From the NCBI RefSeq assembly GCF_015207265.1, contig NZ_JADEXE010000015.1:1-45865 (forward strand): a stretch of DNA of 45,865 nucleotides, read 5' to 3'. The DNA is from Nodosilinea sp. LEGE 07298 (GTDB lineage Bacteria > Cyanobacteriota > Cyanobacteriia > Phormidesmidales > Phormidesmidaceae). Shown in pieces: positions 8,445-16,825 of the stretch. Position 1 is the first letter of the stretch. Each line of letters starts with the position of its first letter. Position numbers and translations under genes: made by a program. Under the pieces are notes generated by a model, which was not told the DNA's origin, made no database searches, and was given only the letters and a program-made list of their open reading frames with translations.

Positions 8445-8921
8445 ATGACTAACCAGGACATTGTGCTTCAGTTCTACCAGGCCTTCGACGATCGCCAGAT
8501 TGAGCAGGCCGTAGACCTGTTAGCCCCTAACTTTGTTGGCCACTTGGCGGGAATGCCTGCGCCGCTGGATAAGGCGCGGTTCCAGCAGTTTGGTCTGTCG
8601 TTTTACATGGCCTTCAGTCAAGGGAAACACTGCTTTGATCAGGTAATTGTGGCTGATGACAACGTGGTGACCTGCGGCACGTTTACCGCTATCCACAGTG
8701 GAAACTTTCAGGGGCTTCCACCCACAGGCAAGCCCATCAGCCTGGCCATTATGCATATCGATCGGGTTGAGAATGGTCAAATTGTGGAGCACTGGGGCCA
8801 GGGGGATGCCCTGGGGCTGATGCAGCAGTTGGGGATTGTCTTTCTGCCGGGGCCGAAGTTGTTGCTCCCGGTTCTGAAGAATACTGCCGCTAAGCTGTTC
8901 AAAACATCTCCCCAGAGTTAG
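8445..8921 (+). CDS. SnoaL-like (NTF2-fold) ester cyclase-type protein
   Basis: The gene starts 3 bases after the stop of the DJ-1 gene, so translation is probably coupled. The 158 residues show the SnoaL-like polyketide-cyclase pattern: 'IVLQFYQAFDDRQIEQAVDL' at the start, a central 'GTFTAIHSGNFQGLPPTGKP' and 'IVEHWGQGDALGLMQQLG' near the end. Many such proteins are small binding or isomerase proteins without a proven substrate. The tail after residue 130 is hydrophobic and then basic, which is longer than usual. Confidence 0.82.
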   Translation: MTNQDIVLQFYQAFDDRQIEQAVDLLAPNFVGHLAGMPAPLDKARFQQFGLSFYMAFSQGKHCFDQVIVADDNVVTCGTFTAIHSGNFQGLPPTGKPISLAIMHIDRVENGQIVEHWGQGDALGLMQQLGIVFLPGPKLLLPVLKNTAAKLFKTSPQS

Positions 8922-9001
8922 CGTAGAATTCTTTCGAGTAGTGCCGATGGGGTTGCCACGGTTTGCTGCGGAGATTGTTTCAGACGTGGGACGGATAGGA
9001 C

Positions 9002-10204
9002 ATGGCTCTGTTTGATCCCAATCGACACTATCCTCTCGTCCCAATGGCATGGGATGCCGACGAGGCGCGCCGGGCCATTGCTGTGATCGCATCCGAAACC
9101 ATCTCCCAACTCCAAAGCAGCCCGCTACTGGCCGGACACCCCCTGGACGATCAGTCATTCGGCAGCGATCTGTACTTTGGCAAAGCCGGGGTGCTCTGGG
9201 CGATCGATTATTTGCAAACTGTGGGGGCGATCGACACCACCTTTGATGCCGCCGCTCACCTGAATGCCACTCTGGAACAAAACCGCCAGCGCTACCCTAA
9301 ATTCAGCCCCTATCCCGAGCAGTCGTCGTACCTGTTCGGCGAACTGCCGCTGCTGTTGTTGCAGTACAAGCTGACTCCTTCCGAAGAGACCGCTGATCAG
9401 CTCTTTCAGGCGATTCACAAAAATGACACTCAGCCCATTCGAGAGCTGATGTGGGGCATTGCGGGTTCTATGCTGGCGGCCTATTTCATGCACCAGTGGA
9501 CCCAGGAACCGCGGTGGCAAGATGTTTTCCAAGCCCAGGCCGACCAACTGTTGCAGGAGTGGCAACCCGTTGAGGGTGCGGGCTACCTGTGGACGATTGA
9601 CCTGTACGGCAGTCAGCAGCAGTGGTTGGGGCCGGTGCATGGGTTTGCCAGCAACCTGACGCCGCTGCTGGTTGGGCAATCTTTACTGAGCGAGAATGCG
9701 TTTCAAGACATCGCGACCAAAGCGATGACCACGCTGGTGCAGACAGCCCAAACGGAGGATGGCATGGCCAACTGGCCAGCGGTTTACGACCCTGAAACGC
9801 TGGGCCAAAAGCCGATGCTGGTGCAGTACTGCCACGGCGCACCGGGTATGGTGACAGCGCTGGCCATTCTTCCCTTGGGAGTGAACGGCCAGTTCGATCG
9901 CATGCTGGAGCAGGGGGGCGAACTCACCTGGCAGGCAGGGCCGCTGCGAAAGGGCTCGAACCTGTGCCACGGCACGGGCGGCAATGGCTATGCCTTTCTG
10001 AAGCTGTTTGTGCGCACGGGCGATGAGATGTGGCTCGATCGCGCCAGAGTCTTTGCTATGGAGGCGATCGAGCAGTACCGGCTCTCGCAACAGCTCTACC
10101 GACAGCTGCGCTACCCGCTGTGGACAGGGGATTTGGGGCTGGCCGTTTACCTCTGGGACTGCCTCCAGGCCCAGGCAAAATTTCCCACTATCGATGTGTT
10201 TTGA
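9002..10204 (+). CDS. LanC-like protein
   Basis: The 400-residue protein has the LanC alpha/alpha-barrel signature. The zinc ligands are Cys277 ('QYCHGAPGM') and Cys322-His323 ('NLCHGTGGNGYAFLKLF'), with nearly the same spacing as in nisin cyclase. 'YFGKAGVLWAIDYL' and 'ELMWGIAGSMLAAYF' are the Gly-rich inner-helix repeats. No LanB/LanM gene or precursor peptide is seen nearby, so lantibiotic cyclisation is unlikely. Stand-alone LanC-like proteins of eukaryotes bind glutathione or add it to dehydroamino acids. The start is the ATG at 9002 with GGAC-type spacing. The gene follows the SnoaL-like gene by 80 bp and probably ends this operon. Confidence 0.85.
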   Translation: MALFDPNRHYPLVPMAWDADEARRAIAVIASETISQLQSSPLLAGHPLDDQSFGSDLYFGKAGVLWAIDYLQTVGAIDTTFDAAAHLNATLEQNRQRYPKFSPYPEQSSYLFGELPLLLLQYKLTPSEETADQLFQAIHKNDTQPIRELMWGIAGSMLAAYFMHQWTQEPRWQDVFQAQADQLLQEWQPVEGAGYLWTIDLYGSQQQWLGPVHGFASNLTPLLVGQSLLSENAFQDIATKAMTTLVQTAQTEDGMANWPAVYDPETLGQKPMLVQYCHGAPGMVTALAILPLGVNGQFDRMLEQGGELTWQAGPLRKGSNLCHGTGGNGYAFLKLFVRTGDEMWLDRARVFAMEAIEQYRLSQQLYRQLRYPLWTGDLGLAVYLWDCLQAQAKFPTIDVF

Positions 10205-10261
10205 GCCTGTTGTGACCGGCGACCAGGGAAAAGCAAACCTGGCAGATTAATGGAATGTCTG

Positions 10262-10966
10262 CTAAGCGTCGGCTTTAATACCTGCCAGCACTAGGGCGAT
10301 CGCAGATTCAGTAAACCGCTCGATCGCCTCCGGCGTAAACCACTCAAATTCAGGCCGCACGTTTCGCATATTGGGCTGAGCATTGAAGTAAAACGTGCAA
10401 ATCCCCATCGTGTGGTTCACCACCAGCCAGGGATCGACCGGACGAAACCTGCCATCTTCAATGCCCCGCTCCACGAGCGCTACCACCCGATTGATGGGGT
10501 TATCCCACCCGGTCAGGTGAAAGTACTTCCCCTGGTTCTCCATCGCCTCGTGCAGCAATATTCGACCGTAGTAGGGATGGCTCATTTCGTGGGCGATCGC
10601 TACTCGAATCACGGTCTTCAGCGCCTCTTCCGGGGGCAGGTGCTCCAGGTCTAGGTCTGCAAAGGCGTTGGCAAAATCGGCGGCGGGTCGTTCTAGCACC
10701 GCCTTGTACAGCTCGTCTTTACTGCCAAAGTAGTAGTAGATCATGGCCTTGGTGACGCCGGTGCGGGCCGCGATCGCATCCGTTTTGGCCCCTGCAAACC
10801 CGAAGCGGGCGAACTCCTCTTCTGCCGCCGCCAAAATTTCCGCTTTGGTCGCCTCGGCATCTCGGGTCTGCCGAACTGAAGATTGCCCCTTTGTCGCCAA
10901 TGTCGCTTCATCCCGCCAATCTACCCACTCAGGATACCGCCCAGCCCAGCCCAGCGACCACCGCAA
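10262..10966 (-). CDS. TetR/AcrR-family repressor, divergent from the variant D1 gene
   Basis: The frame is 234 residues from 10966. The first 30 or so residues are not family-like, so a TTG at 10900 (LATKGQSS..., 213 residues) is a plausible alternative start. The HTH is clear: 'AAAEEEFARFGFAGAKTDAI' then 'TGVTKAMIYYYFGSKDELYK'. The C-terminal domain with 'HPYYGRILLHEAMENQGKYF' is the ligand and dimer part. The gene is divergent from psbA with a 430-bp gap that holds two strong palindromes bracketing a promoter. It is therefore the prime candidate to repress that D1 gene. Confidence 0.88.
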   Translation of the reverse strand: MRWSLGWAGRYPEWVDWRDEATLATKGQSSVRQTRDAEATKAEILAAAEEEFARFGFAGAKTDAIAARTGVTKAMIYYYFGSKDELYKAVLERPAADFANAFADLDLEHLPPEEALKTVIRVAIAHEMSHPYYGRILLHEAMENQGKYFHLTGWDNPINRVVALVERGIEDGRFRPVDPWLVVNHTMGICTFYFNAQPNMRNVRPEFEWFTPEAIERFTESAIALVLAGIKADA

Positions 10967-11174
10967 AAGAAAAAGGAGAAAGGCGCTAAAGCCGGTAAAT
11001 CAGCAGGACCTGTAGCGTGGGTTAGGCCCTCCTTTGGCCTAGCCGAAGTCAAACCCATTGGGCCAGGGCCGTACCCCACAGGCGAGCGTTTTGCATCAGA
11101 AAGCGATCGGCATCGGAAGAGTTCACAAGCCTTATTTCGAGGCAATTCCGGATTCTGAACATAGCAATATAGTC

Positions 11175-11190
11175 AACTAACGAGTTAGTT
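11175..11190. promoter_or_regulatory. Operator O1 upstream of the psbA promoter
   Basis: AACTAAC-GA-GTTAGTT is a perfect 7+7 dyad ending 5 bp before the -35 hexamer. It shares its arms with O2 and is centred exactly 50 bp from it, so both sites face the same side of the helix. Confidence 0.75.
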
Positions 11191-11195
11191 AATTG

Positions 11196-11224
11196 TTGAC
11201 ACGGCGAAGTCCTCACGCTAAATT
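11196..11224 (+). promoter_or_regulatory. Promoter of the variant psbA gene
   Basis: A perfect -35 TTGACA (11196-11201), a 17-base spacer and a -10-like TAAATT (11219-11224) form a sigma-70-type promoter. Transcription would start near 11231, inside O2, leaving a leader of about 165 bases before the ATG at 11398. Confidence 0.7.
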
Positions 11225-11241
11225 AACTAACAAGTTAGTTA
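11224..11241. promoter_or_regulatory. Operator O2 over the psbA -10/start region
   Basis: TAACTAAC-AA-GTTAGTTA is a perfect 8+8 dyad overlapping the last base of the -10 and the predicted start point. Repressor bound here would block initiation. It is almost identical to O1. Confidence 0.78.
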
Positions 11242-11397
11242 GTGACGCTTCTGGCGTTACACCTGGCTCACCTGTTTCAGCCAACTTCCGCTTCTCAATG
11301 TCAGGCGTTGTGAGTAGTAGAAAACTGCTTCTGAACGCCTGAAGAATCGACGTTTGGCTAAAACAGACAAATTTTGCTGTTTTTTACGATTATCCCT

Positions 11398-12495
11398 ATG
11401 ACAACTCTCTTGCAGCGGCGCAACAGCGCCAGTCTGTGGGAGCAGTTTTGCAGCTGGGTCGTCAGCACCGAAAACCGCCTCTACGTGGGCTGGTTCGGCG
11501 TGCTGATGATTCCCACCCTGCTGACTGCAACCACCTGTTTTGTCCTTGCCTTCATTGCCGCCCCGCCGGTGGATATCGACGGCATTCGCGAGCCTGTGGC
11601 AGGCTCCTTGATGTACGGCAACAACATCATTTCGGGGGCGGTGGTGCCTTCCTCTAACGCCATTGGCCTGCACTTTTACCCAGTTTGGGAAGCGGCTTCG
11701 CTGGATGAATGGCTCTACAACGGCGGCCCCTACCAGCTCGTTATCTTTCACTTTTTGCTGGGGGTGTTTGCCTACATGGGCCGCGAGTGGGAACTCAGCT
11801 ACCGCCTGGGCATGCGCCCCTGGATCTGTGTGGCCTACTCTGCCCCGGTGGCGGCGGCGACGGCGGTGTTTCTGGTCTATCCCCTGGGTCAGGGCTCGTT
11901 TTCGGACGGCATGCCCCTGGGCATTTCCGGCACCTTCAATTTCATGCTGGTGTTTCAGGCCGAGCACAACATTCTGATGCACCCGTTCCATATGCTGGGG
12001 GTGGCCGGAGTGTTTGGCGGAGCGCTGTTCTCCGCCATGCATGGCTCGCTGGTGACCTCCAGTTTGGTGCGGGAGACCACCGAAATCGAGTCCCAAAACT
12101 ACGGCTACAAATTCGGTCAGGAAGAAGAAACCTACAACATCATCGCCGCCCACGGCTACTTTGGCCGGTTGGTGGGACGTACCAATGAGGTCATCCTCGG
12201 CGTCAACGCCAACAGCCGCAGCCTGCACTTTTTGCTGGCGGCCTGGCCAGTAATCGGCATCTGGTTTACCGCACTGGGCATCAGCACGATGGCGTTTAAC
12301 CTGAATGGGTTTAACTTCAACCAGTCGGTGCTAGATTCTCAAGGGCGAGTGATTGCCACCTGGGCCGATGTGATCAACCGGGCCAACCTGGGCATGGAGG
12401 TAATGCACGAGCGCAACGCCCACAACTTCCCGCTGGATCTGGCTTTTGGTGAGGCAACCCCTGTGGCACTGAGCCAGGTGGATGTGATTCGCTAG
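11398..12495 (+). CDS. psbA: Photosystem II D1 protein with a replaced QB-pocket loop
   Basis: The start is the ATG at 11398 ([10 protein letters not shown]), which matches the canonical D1 N-terminus; an in-frame start at 11374 adds eight non-conserved residues. The 365 residues align without gaps to canonical D1 through Leu258. Donor-side residues are intact: Asp61, Tyr161, Asp170, Glu189, His190 and, after the loop, the equivalents of His332, Glu333, His337, Asp342 and Ala344. His118, His198, His215, Glu244, Tyr246 and His252 are also kept. Canonical residues 259-267, which include Ser264 and Phe265 of the QB site, are replaced by 14 residues '[14 protein letters not shown]', and Phe274 is Leu. 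Residue 130 is Glu, residue 125 Ala. A 16-residue extension follows the Ala344 equivalent, the normal CtpA processing point. It is a D1 that should build the oxygen-evolving centre but has an altered plastoquinone/herbicide pocket. Confidence 0.95.
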   Translation: MTTLLQRRNSASLWEQFCSWVVSTENRLYVGWFGVLMIPTLLTATTCFVLAFIAAPPVDIDGIREPVAGSLMYGNNIISGAVVPSSNAIGLHFYPVWEAASLDEWLYNGGPYQLVIFHFLLGVFAYMGREWELSYRLGMRPWICVAYSAPVAAATAVFLVYPLGQGSFSDGMPLGISGTFNFMLVFQAEHNILMHPFHMLGVAGVFGGALFSAMHGSLVTSSLVRETTEIESQNYGYKFGQEEETYNIIAAHGYFGRLVGRTNEVILGVNANSRSLHFLLAAWPVIGIWFTALGISTMAFNLNGFNFNQSVLDSQGRVIATWADVINRANLGMEVMHERNAHNFPLDLAFGEATPVALSQVDVIR

Positions 12496-12525
12496 TCCGA
12501 ATCTGGTTTTTATAGAATGATTGCT

Positions 12526-12549
12526 GTGCGCCTGCGATCGCGGGCGCAC
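12526..12549 (+). terminator. Hairpin after psbA
   Basis: GTGCGCC and GGCGCAC pair as a 7-bp GC-rich stem around a 10-base loop that contains the HIP1 octamer. It starts 31 bp after the psbA stop. No U-run follows, so it may stabilise or end the transcript without being a classic terminator. Confidence 0.4.
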
Positions 12550-12580
12550 GCTTCAATCAAAGGGGAATTCATTCAGCCCT

Positions 12581-13147
12581 ATGACAAGCCCTAACTCATC
12601 AGATATCATTCTCATTGGTCCGATTGGTACAGGAAAGTCTACGGTTGGCTCACGGCTGGCGGCCCGGCTGAATCTTCCTCAATGCTCAATGGATGAGTAT
12701 CGATGGAGCTATTATCAAGAGATTGGCTATGACGAAGAATTAGCTAATCACAAGCGGCAAACGGAAGGTTTCTGGGGAATCTATCAGTACTGGAAACCTT
12801 TTGAAGCGTACGCAGTTAAGAGATTGCTGTCGGAACACAAAAACTGTGTAGTTGATTTTGGGGCGGGGCATTCTGTTTATGAGGATGATGCCCTATTTCA
12901 AGACATTCAACAGGTTCTAGCGCCTTATTCAAACATTATCCTTTTATTGCCTTCGCCAGACTTAGATGAATCAATACAAATTTTGAATGAGCGAAATCAG
13001 TATGTATCTGACGGCAGCCTGAATATTAACGAGCATTTTGTGAGACATTCTTCAAACTATAGGCTCGCGAAGTTTACGGTGTACACAAAAGCAAAAGCAC
13101 CTGAAGAAACTTGCAGGGAGATTTTGGAACTGGTGGGCGTCGCATAG
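12581..13147 (+). CDS. P-loop kinase-like protein (shikimate-kinase-like fold)
   Basis: I chose the ATG at 12581, which gives 188 residues and puts the P-loop 'LIGPIGTGKSTVGSRLA' near the N-terminus, as in small-molecule kinases. 'VVDFGAGHSVYEDD' resembles the substrate and lid part of shikimate or adenylate-type kinases, and 'ILLLPSPDLDESIQILNERN' is the segment after the central strand. The key shikimate-binding motifs are not clear, so I do not call it AroK. A longer frame from 12521 would run through the psbA hairpin. The gene is more AT-rich than its neighbours, which hints at separate acquisition. Confidence 0.7.
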   Translation: MTSPNSSDIILIGPIGTGKSTVGSRLAARLNLPQCSMDEYRWSYYQEIGYDEELANHKRQTEGFWGIYQYWKPFEAYAVKRLLSEHKNCVVDFGAGHSVYEDDALFQDIQQVLAPYSNIILLLPSPDLDESIQILNERNQYVSDGSLNINEHFVRHSSNYRLAKFTVYTKAKAPEETCREILELVGVA

Positions 13148-13280
13148 CCATTATTTACTGCCACAGGCGTTGTTAGCCTAGAAATTTCGGTGGCGATCGC
13201 AGGCACAGGTTTCAGTAGATACAAGGAACCGAAAATAGTTAACATGCTAAGGATTAGCGCGTTAGCCAACTCCTCCCCGA

Positions 13281-13748
13281 ATGCCCGAGCCTTCTGCCAA
13301 TGCTGATTTTCTTGCCCAGTGGCGATTTGCCCTGGCCCCGTATAACCTGGGCTACAAAGTCAAACTCACTTCTCAGCTCATGTATCGGGCATTCCAGGAA
13401 CGGCTGGAACCCCACGGGCTAACCCCCTTTCACTACCTGGTGCTGTGCTGCCTGTGGGAAGAGGATGGCCTCTCCACCTCGGGCATTGCCGACAAGCTCA
13501 AGCAACTGGGCGCAACCCTCACGGGCGTTGTCGATCGCATGGAAAGCCGCCACCTGGTCTACCGCGAGCGGGATCCCAGCGATCGCCGCATTGTCCGCAT
13601 CTGGCTCACCGAGGAAGGCAGGCAGCTGATGCAGGTGCTGCCGCCGCTGGGGGCGGAGGTGATCGAGCAAGCCACGGCAAATCTCTCAAAGCCAGACCAG
13701 GAAACCCTTTTGCGGCTGTTAGACCAGGTAGTTCAAAACCTGTTGTGA
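13281..13748 (+). CDS. MarR-family transcriptional regulator
   Basis: The 155-residue protein shows the winged-helix pattern of MarR: 'LTPFHYLVLCCLWEEDGLST' and 'IADKLKQLGATLTGVVDRME', followed by the wing 'YRERDPSDRRIVRIWLTEEG'. MarR proteins repress nearby resistance or catabolic genes until they bind small phenolic or oxidising compounds. The next gene on the strand encodes a small membrane protein, and a tandem AT-rich repeat lies between the two genes. I infer local control of that gene. Confidence 0.9.
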   Translation: MPEPSANADFLAQWRFALAPYNLGYKVKLTSQLMYRAFQERLEPHGLTPFHYLVLCCLWEEDGLSTSGIADKLKQLGATLTGVVDRMESRHLVYRERDPSDRRIVRIWLTEEGRQLMQVLPPLGAEVIEQATANLSKPDQETLLRLLDQVVQNLL

Positions 13749-13786
13749 TGGTTTTCTGGGGTAGGGATTGCGATCGCGGCAAATAC

Positions 13787-13813
13787 TTAATATATTGACT
13801 ATTAATATATTGA
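13787..13813. repeat. Tandem AT-rich repeat, candidate MarR site
   Basis: TTAATATATTGA occurs at 13787-13798 and again at 13802-13813, a 15-base period. Each copy has a self-complementary AATATATT core. It lies between the MarR gene and the membrane protein gene, about 80 bp before the start of the latter. Confidence 0.4.
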
Positions 13814-13894
13814 ATAAATTCAGGGCGACCCCTGAACGCTTCCCAGGCTCAGGGATCTGCGACTCACAACAGCGATACTTCAAGGAGACTAGCG

Positions 13895-14425
13895 ATGCCC
13901 AAGCTCAGCATTCGGCAGAAAAACTGGCTGCTATCGGCCCATATTGGCTTTGCCGCCCTGTGGACGGGCACAGTTTTGAGCATGTTTCTGCTGTCGCTGC
14001 GGAATACCAACGCGGCAGGCCCAGGGGCACTCTATGCCCTCAACTCGGCTATCAACCTGCTGGATGACTACATCGTGATTCCATCGGCGATCGGCTCAGT
14101 GCTGACGGCGACATTTCTGTGCTGGACCACCAACTACGGCTTCACCAAGTTCTACTGGGTGATCACCAAATGGATTTTGACCACCGGACTGATTATTTTT
14201 GGCACATTCTGGCTGTTTCCCTGGGGCAACACCGCCGAAGCCATCTCTGCCCAGGACGGCTTGGCCGCATTCCAGAACCCCCTCTACACCTTCGATGCCA
14301 GGGGTGTGCTCATTGGCGGCGGCATTCAGGCATTTCTGCTGCTGGTGATCATTGGTATCTCGGTACTCAAGCCCTGGGGCAGACGCCCTACTCAGGCTAA
14401 AATGAACGCCAGCACCGATGGCTAA
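13895..14425 (+). CDS. Four-helix integral membrane protein (DUF2269-like)
   Basis: The 176-residue protein has four hydrophobic segments, at about residues 13-34, 53-77, 85-107 and 135-158. The first contains 'AHIGFAALWTGTVLSMFLL', the His-bearing start seen in DUF2269-type membrane proteins. The end is short, basic and polar. A good ribosome site, AAGGAGA, lies 8 bases before the ATG. The function of the family is not established. It follows a MarR gene and a repeated candidate operator, so it may be induced by a small toxic compound. Confidence 0.7.
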   Translation: MPKLSIRQKNWLLSAHIGFAALWTGTVLSMFLLSLRNTNAAGPGALYALNSAINLLDDYIVIPSAIGSVLTATFLCWTTNYGFTKFYWVITKWILTTGLIIFGTFWLFPWGNTAEAISAQDGLAAFQNPLYTFDARGVLIGGGIQAFLLLVIIGISVLKPWGRRPTQAKMNASTDG

Positions 14426-15075
14426 CAGAAAATCCCGATTCAAAAAAAATTGGCGTCGCTGAATTGAGGTATGAATTTGGGTAGGGGCATAGGCGCAGCC
14501 AAACCGAAGGCTCTATGGCATTTGCCTTTGCGAGAGGCGTTATTTTTTTGATTTATCCCTGTTTCTAACCATCCCAAACGATCATGCAGGATAGAGCACA
14601 CTACTTGCTGGGTTTGGTCAAACGCAGTGTCAAACCATACGTGGCCAATCCGAAAACTAGAGCGGTAATGGTGACTGGCTCGCTGGCAGAAGGTCTATGC
14701 GATGAGTATTCCGACTGCGACGTAATGTTCTACTACGACAAATTGCCCACTGAGGCAGAACTGGCGCGATCGCGTCAGCACAATCGAGGCGCAGAATTAG
14801 TTGAAATTTTGGGCAACCCTACCGAAGGAGCCGTTGGCGAAACCCTCTGCATCGACGGGGTAGAATGCCAGTTTGCCCATGCAACCATTGCCCAGTGAGA
14901 GCGAGAAATCGCCAGCATTCTGGAAGCATTCGACATCACCTCCCCCATCATGAAAGGCATGAGCGGCACCTTAAACGGCATTCCGCTCTATGGCGAACCG
15001 CTGATTCAGCAGTGGAAAGCGCGCATCGCTGACTACCCCAATGGCCTGGCGCAGAAAATGGTGGAGCATTACTTA

Positions 15076-16825
15076 GGGCTTGCTGAAAAAGTCAGCATTT
15101 GAGGAAGCGATGTAGCGAAGCCGTTAGATGCGGGTGAGGGCTAAGCGGCTTTGAGCGAACCTAGCGGTTGCCAATCGGATCGCGCTGAGTTGCGAGGCCC
15201 TTTTAGCCCGACAACGGTAGCCAAAATGAGGACAAAAAAGAGCGTCATGGCCTGGAGGCAGCGCTCCAGGTTCATCACCAGAAAGGTGATGGCGATAGCG
15301 GTTTCAGCACTACGAGCCACCTTGGCCATGACCCGGCCGAGGGAGAACCGCCGCTTGCCCTGGCCAAACTTACCTTCAACGGCATTGCAAATCTTGGCAT
15401 CGGCTTGGGCTTGCCGGTCAACCTCAGCCTTAGCCCCGGCCTTAGGCCGCCCCAAGGGTGGCCCACTGAGTCGAATGCCACGTTCTTTGCACCAAGCTCG
15501 GTTCGTCCGGGTGCGATAGATTTGGTCGGCATGAACCGATTCAGGGTAATACCCGTGGCGAGCCTTGTACTGCTCCACCTGGTGGGGCAAGTCAGCGGCT
15601 TCGTGATAGGCCTCCCAATCGAGCCGGTCGAGGGAGCAGTAGCCTAACACACAGCTAATCGAGATCTTGGCTCCAAATTCGACGGGGGTACCGGCTTTGC
15701 CTCGAACAATTGGTCGCACGTGGGGCTGAGCCAAACTGACAATGCGGTGCTCAATACTCCGTTGCCGGTGCTGATAGAGATGCCCCTGTTGCCGGTAGAC
15801 CTCCTGAATCACCAGCAGACGTCGGTACCAAAACCGCGATAAGACACTCAAGGGTGCCCCAGCCTCGACGAGTCGTCGGATATGGCCCAGGTTGCGGCGT
15901 AGATAGCGTAGCTGTTGACCAATAGCCTTACGGATTTGTTGTCGAGTGGCGCGGCGTTGTTTAGCCACCTTGAGATAGGCCCGACGCGCCTGCTGACGGT
16001 AGGTGCGGGGTTTGCGCATCCCCGGTTGCGCTATCGCGTTATGGAGATAGTCGAGAATGCGTTCACTGCTGGCTCTAGCCACATTGAGCAGATGCAGGTC
16101 AGTGGGATAGTGAATATCAGCCGGTGTCACACTGGCATCGATAATCAGTTGGCCCTGATTGGGCGGCATGGGTGGCTCATCCTCATCCTCTGACTCGGTT
16201 GAAGATGACGGCTCGGCGTCTGATGACGCCTCAACCGGGGTCTGCAAGTCACGGCTTTCGGCGGCCATCTCGCCATTCTCGACCGCAGGCGTCGCCCGCT
16301 CAGCCGCCAATGCGTCCTCGACGAGTCGGGCATTCACTTGATTGACCAACTCCAGACTCAATCGCTGCCGAAAGTGGCTCAGCATTGAGGCCTCAAATGG
16401 GGCCTGGTCGCTGTACTCATGAAATCCCAGAAAGTATTGCAAATACGGGTTCTCTCGGATCTGCTCCACCGTCTCGGCGTCAGTCGTCCCCAGCCGTTCT
16501 TTGATAATCAGTGCACCCAAGGCCAGGCGAAACGATTTGGCGGGGGCACCTTGGCTCTCGCTGAACTGCTCGGCATAACTCGTTTCAAAGGCCTCCCAGG
16601 GGACAAGTTCTGCCAGTTTCACCCAGCGATTCTTACCGGAGAGTTTGCCCCCAAACGGCAAATAGAAGTCCTCGAAACTTAGTTGACCTGGGCTAGGACG
16701 GCGGTACATCGGCAATCAGGTGCAAGGGTTTTGGCCCTATCGGGCGATTTTCCTTGCACCTTATCACCTCGAATCCACTCTGAACACCCCAACCTACAAG
16801 CCTCTTAGCTTTTTTCAGCAAGCCC
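15076..16825 (-). mobile_element. IS5/IS1182-like insertion sequence with 6-bp target duplication
   Basis: The inverted ends read GGGCTTGCTGAAAAA on both sides (left at 15076, right ending at 16825). They are flanked by the direct repeat TACTTA at 15070-15075 and 16826-16831. The element is 1750 bp with one transposase gene and splits the nucleotidyltransferase gene cleanly. The near-perfect ends and flanks suggest a recent insertion. Family naming rests on the transposase type. Confidence 0.9.
15141..16715 (-). CDS. DDE transposase of the IS5/IS1182-like type
   Basis: The 524-residue protein starts with 'SPGQLSFEDFYLPFGGKLSG' and a DUF772-like N-terminal domain that includes 'PYLQYFLGFHEYSDQAPFEA'. 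An acidic, low-complexity linker lies near residues 165-185. The catalytic acids appear in 'LIIDASVTPADI', 'PESVHADQIYRT' and 'AVEGKFGQGKRRFSLGRV'. Length and frame are intact, so the element may still move. The gene fills most of the element between its inverted repeats. Confidence 0.88.
   Translation of the reverse strand: MPMYRRPSPGQLSFEDFYLPFGGKLSGKNRWVKLAELVPWEAFETSYAEQFSESQGAPAKSFRLALGALIIKERLGTTDAETVEQIRENPYLQYFLGFHEYSDQAPFEASMLSHFRQRLSLELVNQVNARLVEDALAAERATPAVENGEMAAESRDLQTPVEASSDAEPSSSTESEDEDEPPMPPNQGQLIIDASVTPADIHYPTDLHLLNVARASSERILDYLHNAIAQPGMRKPRTYRQQARRAYLKVAKQRRATRQQIRKAIGQQLRYLRRNLGHIRRLVEAGAPLSVLSRFWYRRLLVIQEVYRQQGHLYQHRQRSIEHRIVSLAQPHVRPIVRGKAGTPVEFGAKISISCVLGYCSLDRLDWEAYHEAADLPHQVEQYKARHGYYPESVHADQIYRTRTNRAWCKERGIRLSGPPLGRPKAGAKAEVDRQAQADAKICNAVEGKFGQGKRRFSLGRVMAKVARSAETAIAITFLVMNLERCLQAMTLFFVLILATVVGLKGPRNSARSDWQPLGSLKAA

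Noticed and set aside
9002-10204. The LanC-like gene as part of a lantibiotic cluster.
   Set aside because: No LanB or LanM dehydratase, no precursor peptide and no exporter is seen in the flanking genes.
11257-12228. A 323-codon open frame antisense to psbA.
   Set aside because: Its composition (His, Gln and Gly-rich) is that of the mirror of a conserved membrane protein gene, and it has no domain or ribosome site.
11398-12495. The D1 variant as a rogue/sentinel D1 or chlorophyll f synthase.
   Set aside because: Those classes lose Mn-cluster ligands. Here Asp170, Glu189 and the equivalents of His332, Glu333, His337, Asp342 and Ala344 are all present.
12526-12549. The post-psbA hairpin as a riboswitch or sRNA.
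   Set aside because: It is a single short stem with a HIP1 loop and has no further conserved structure.
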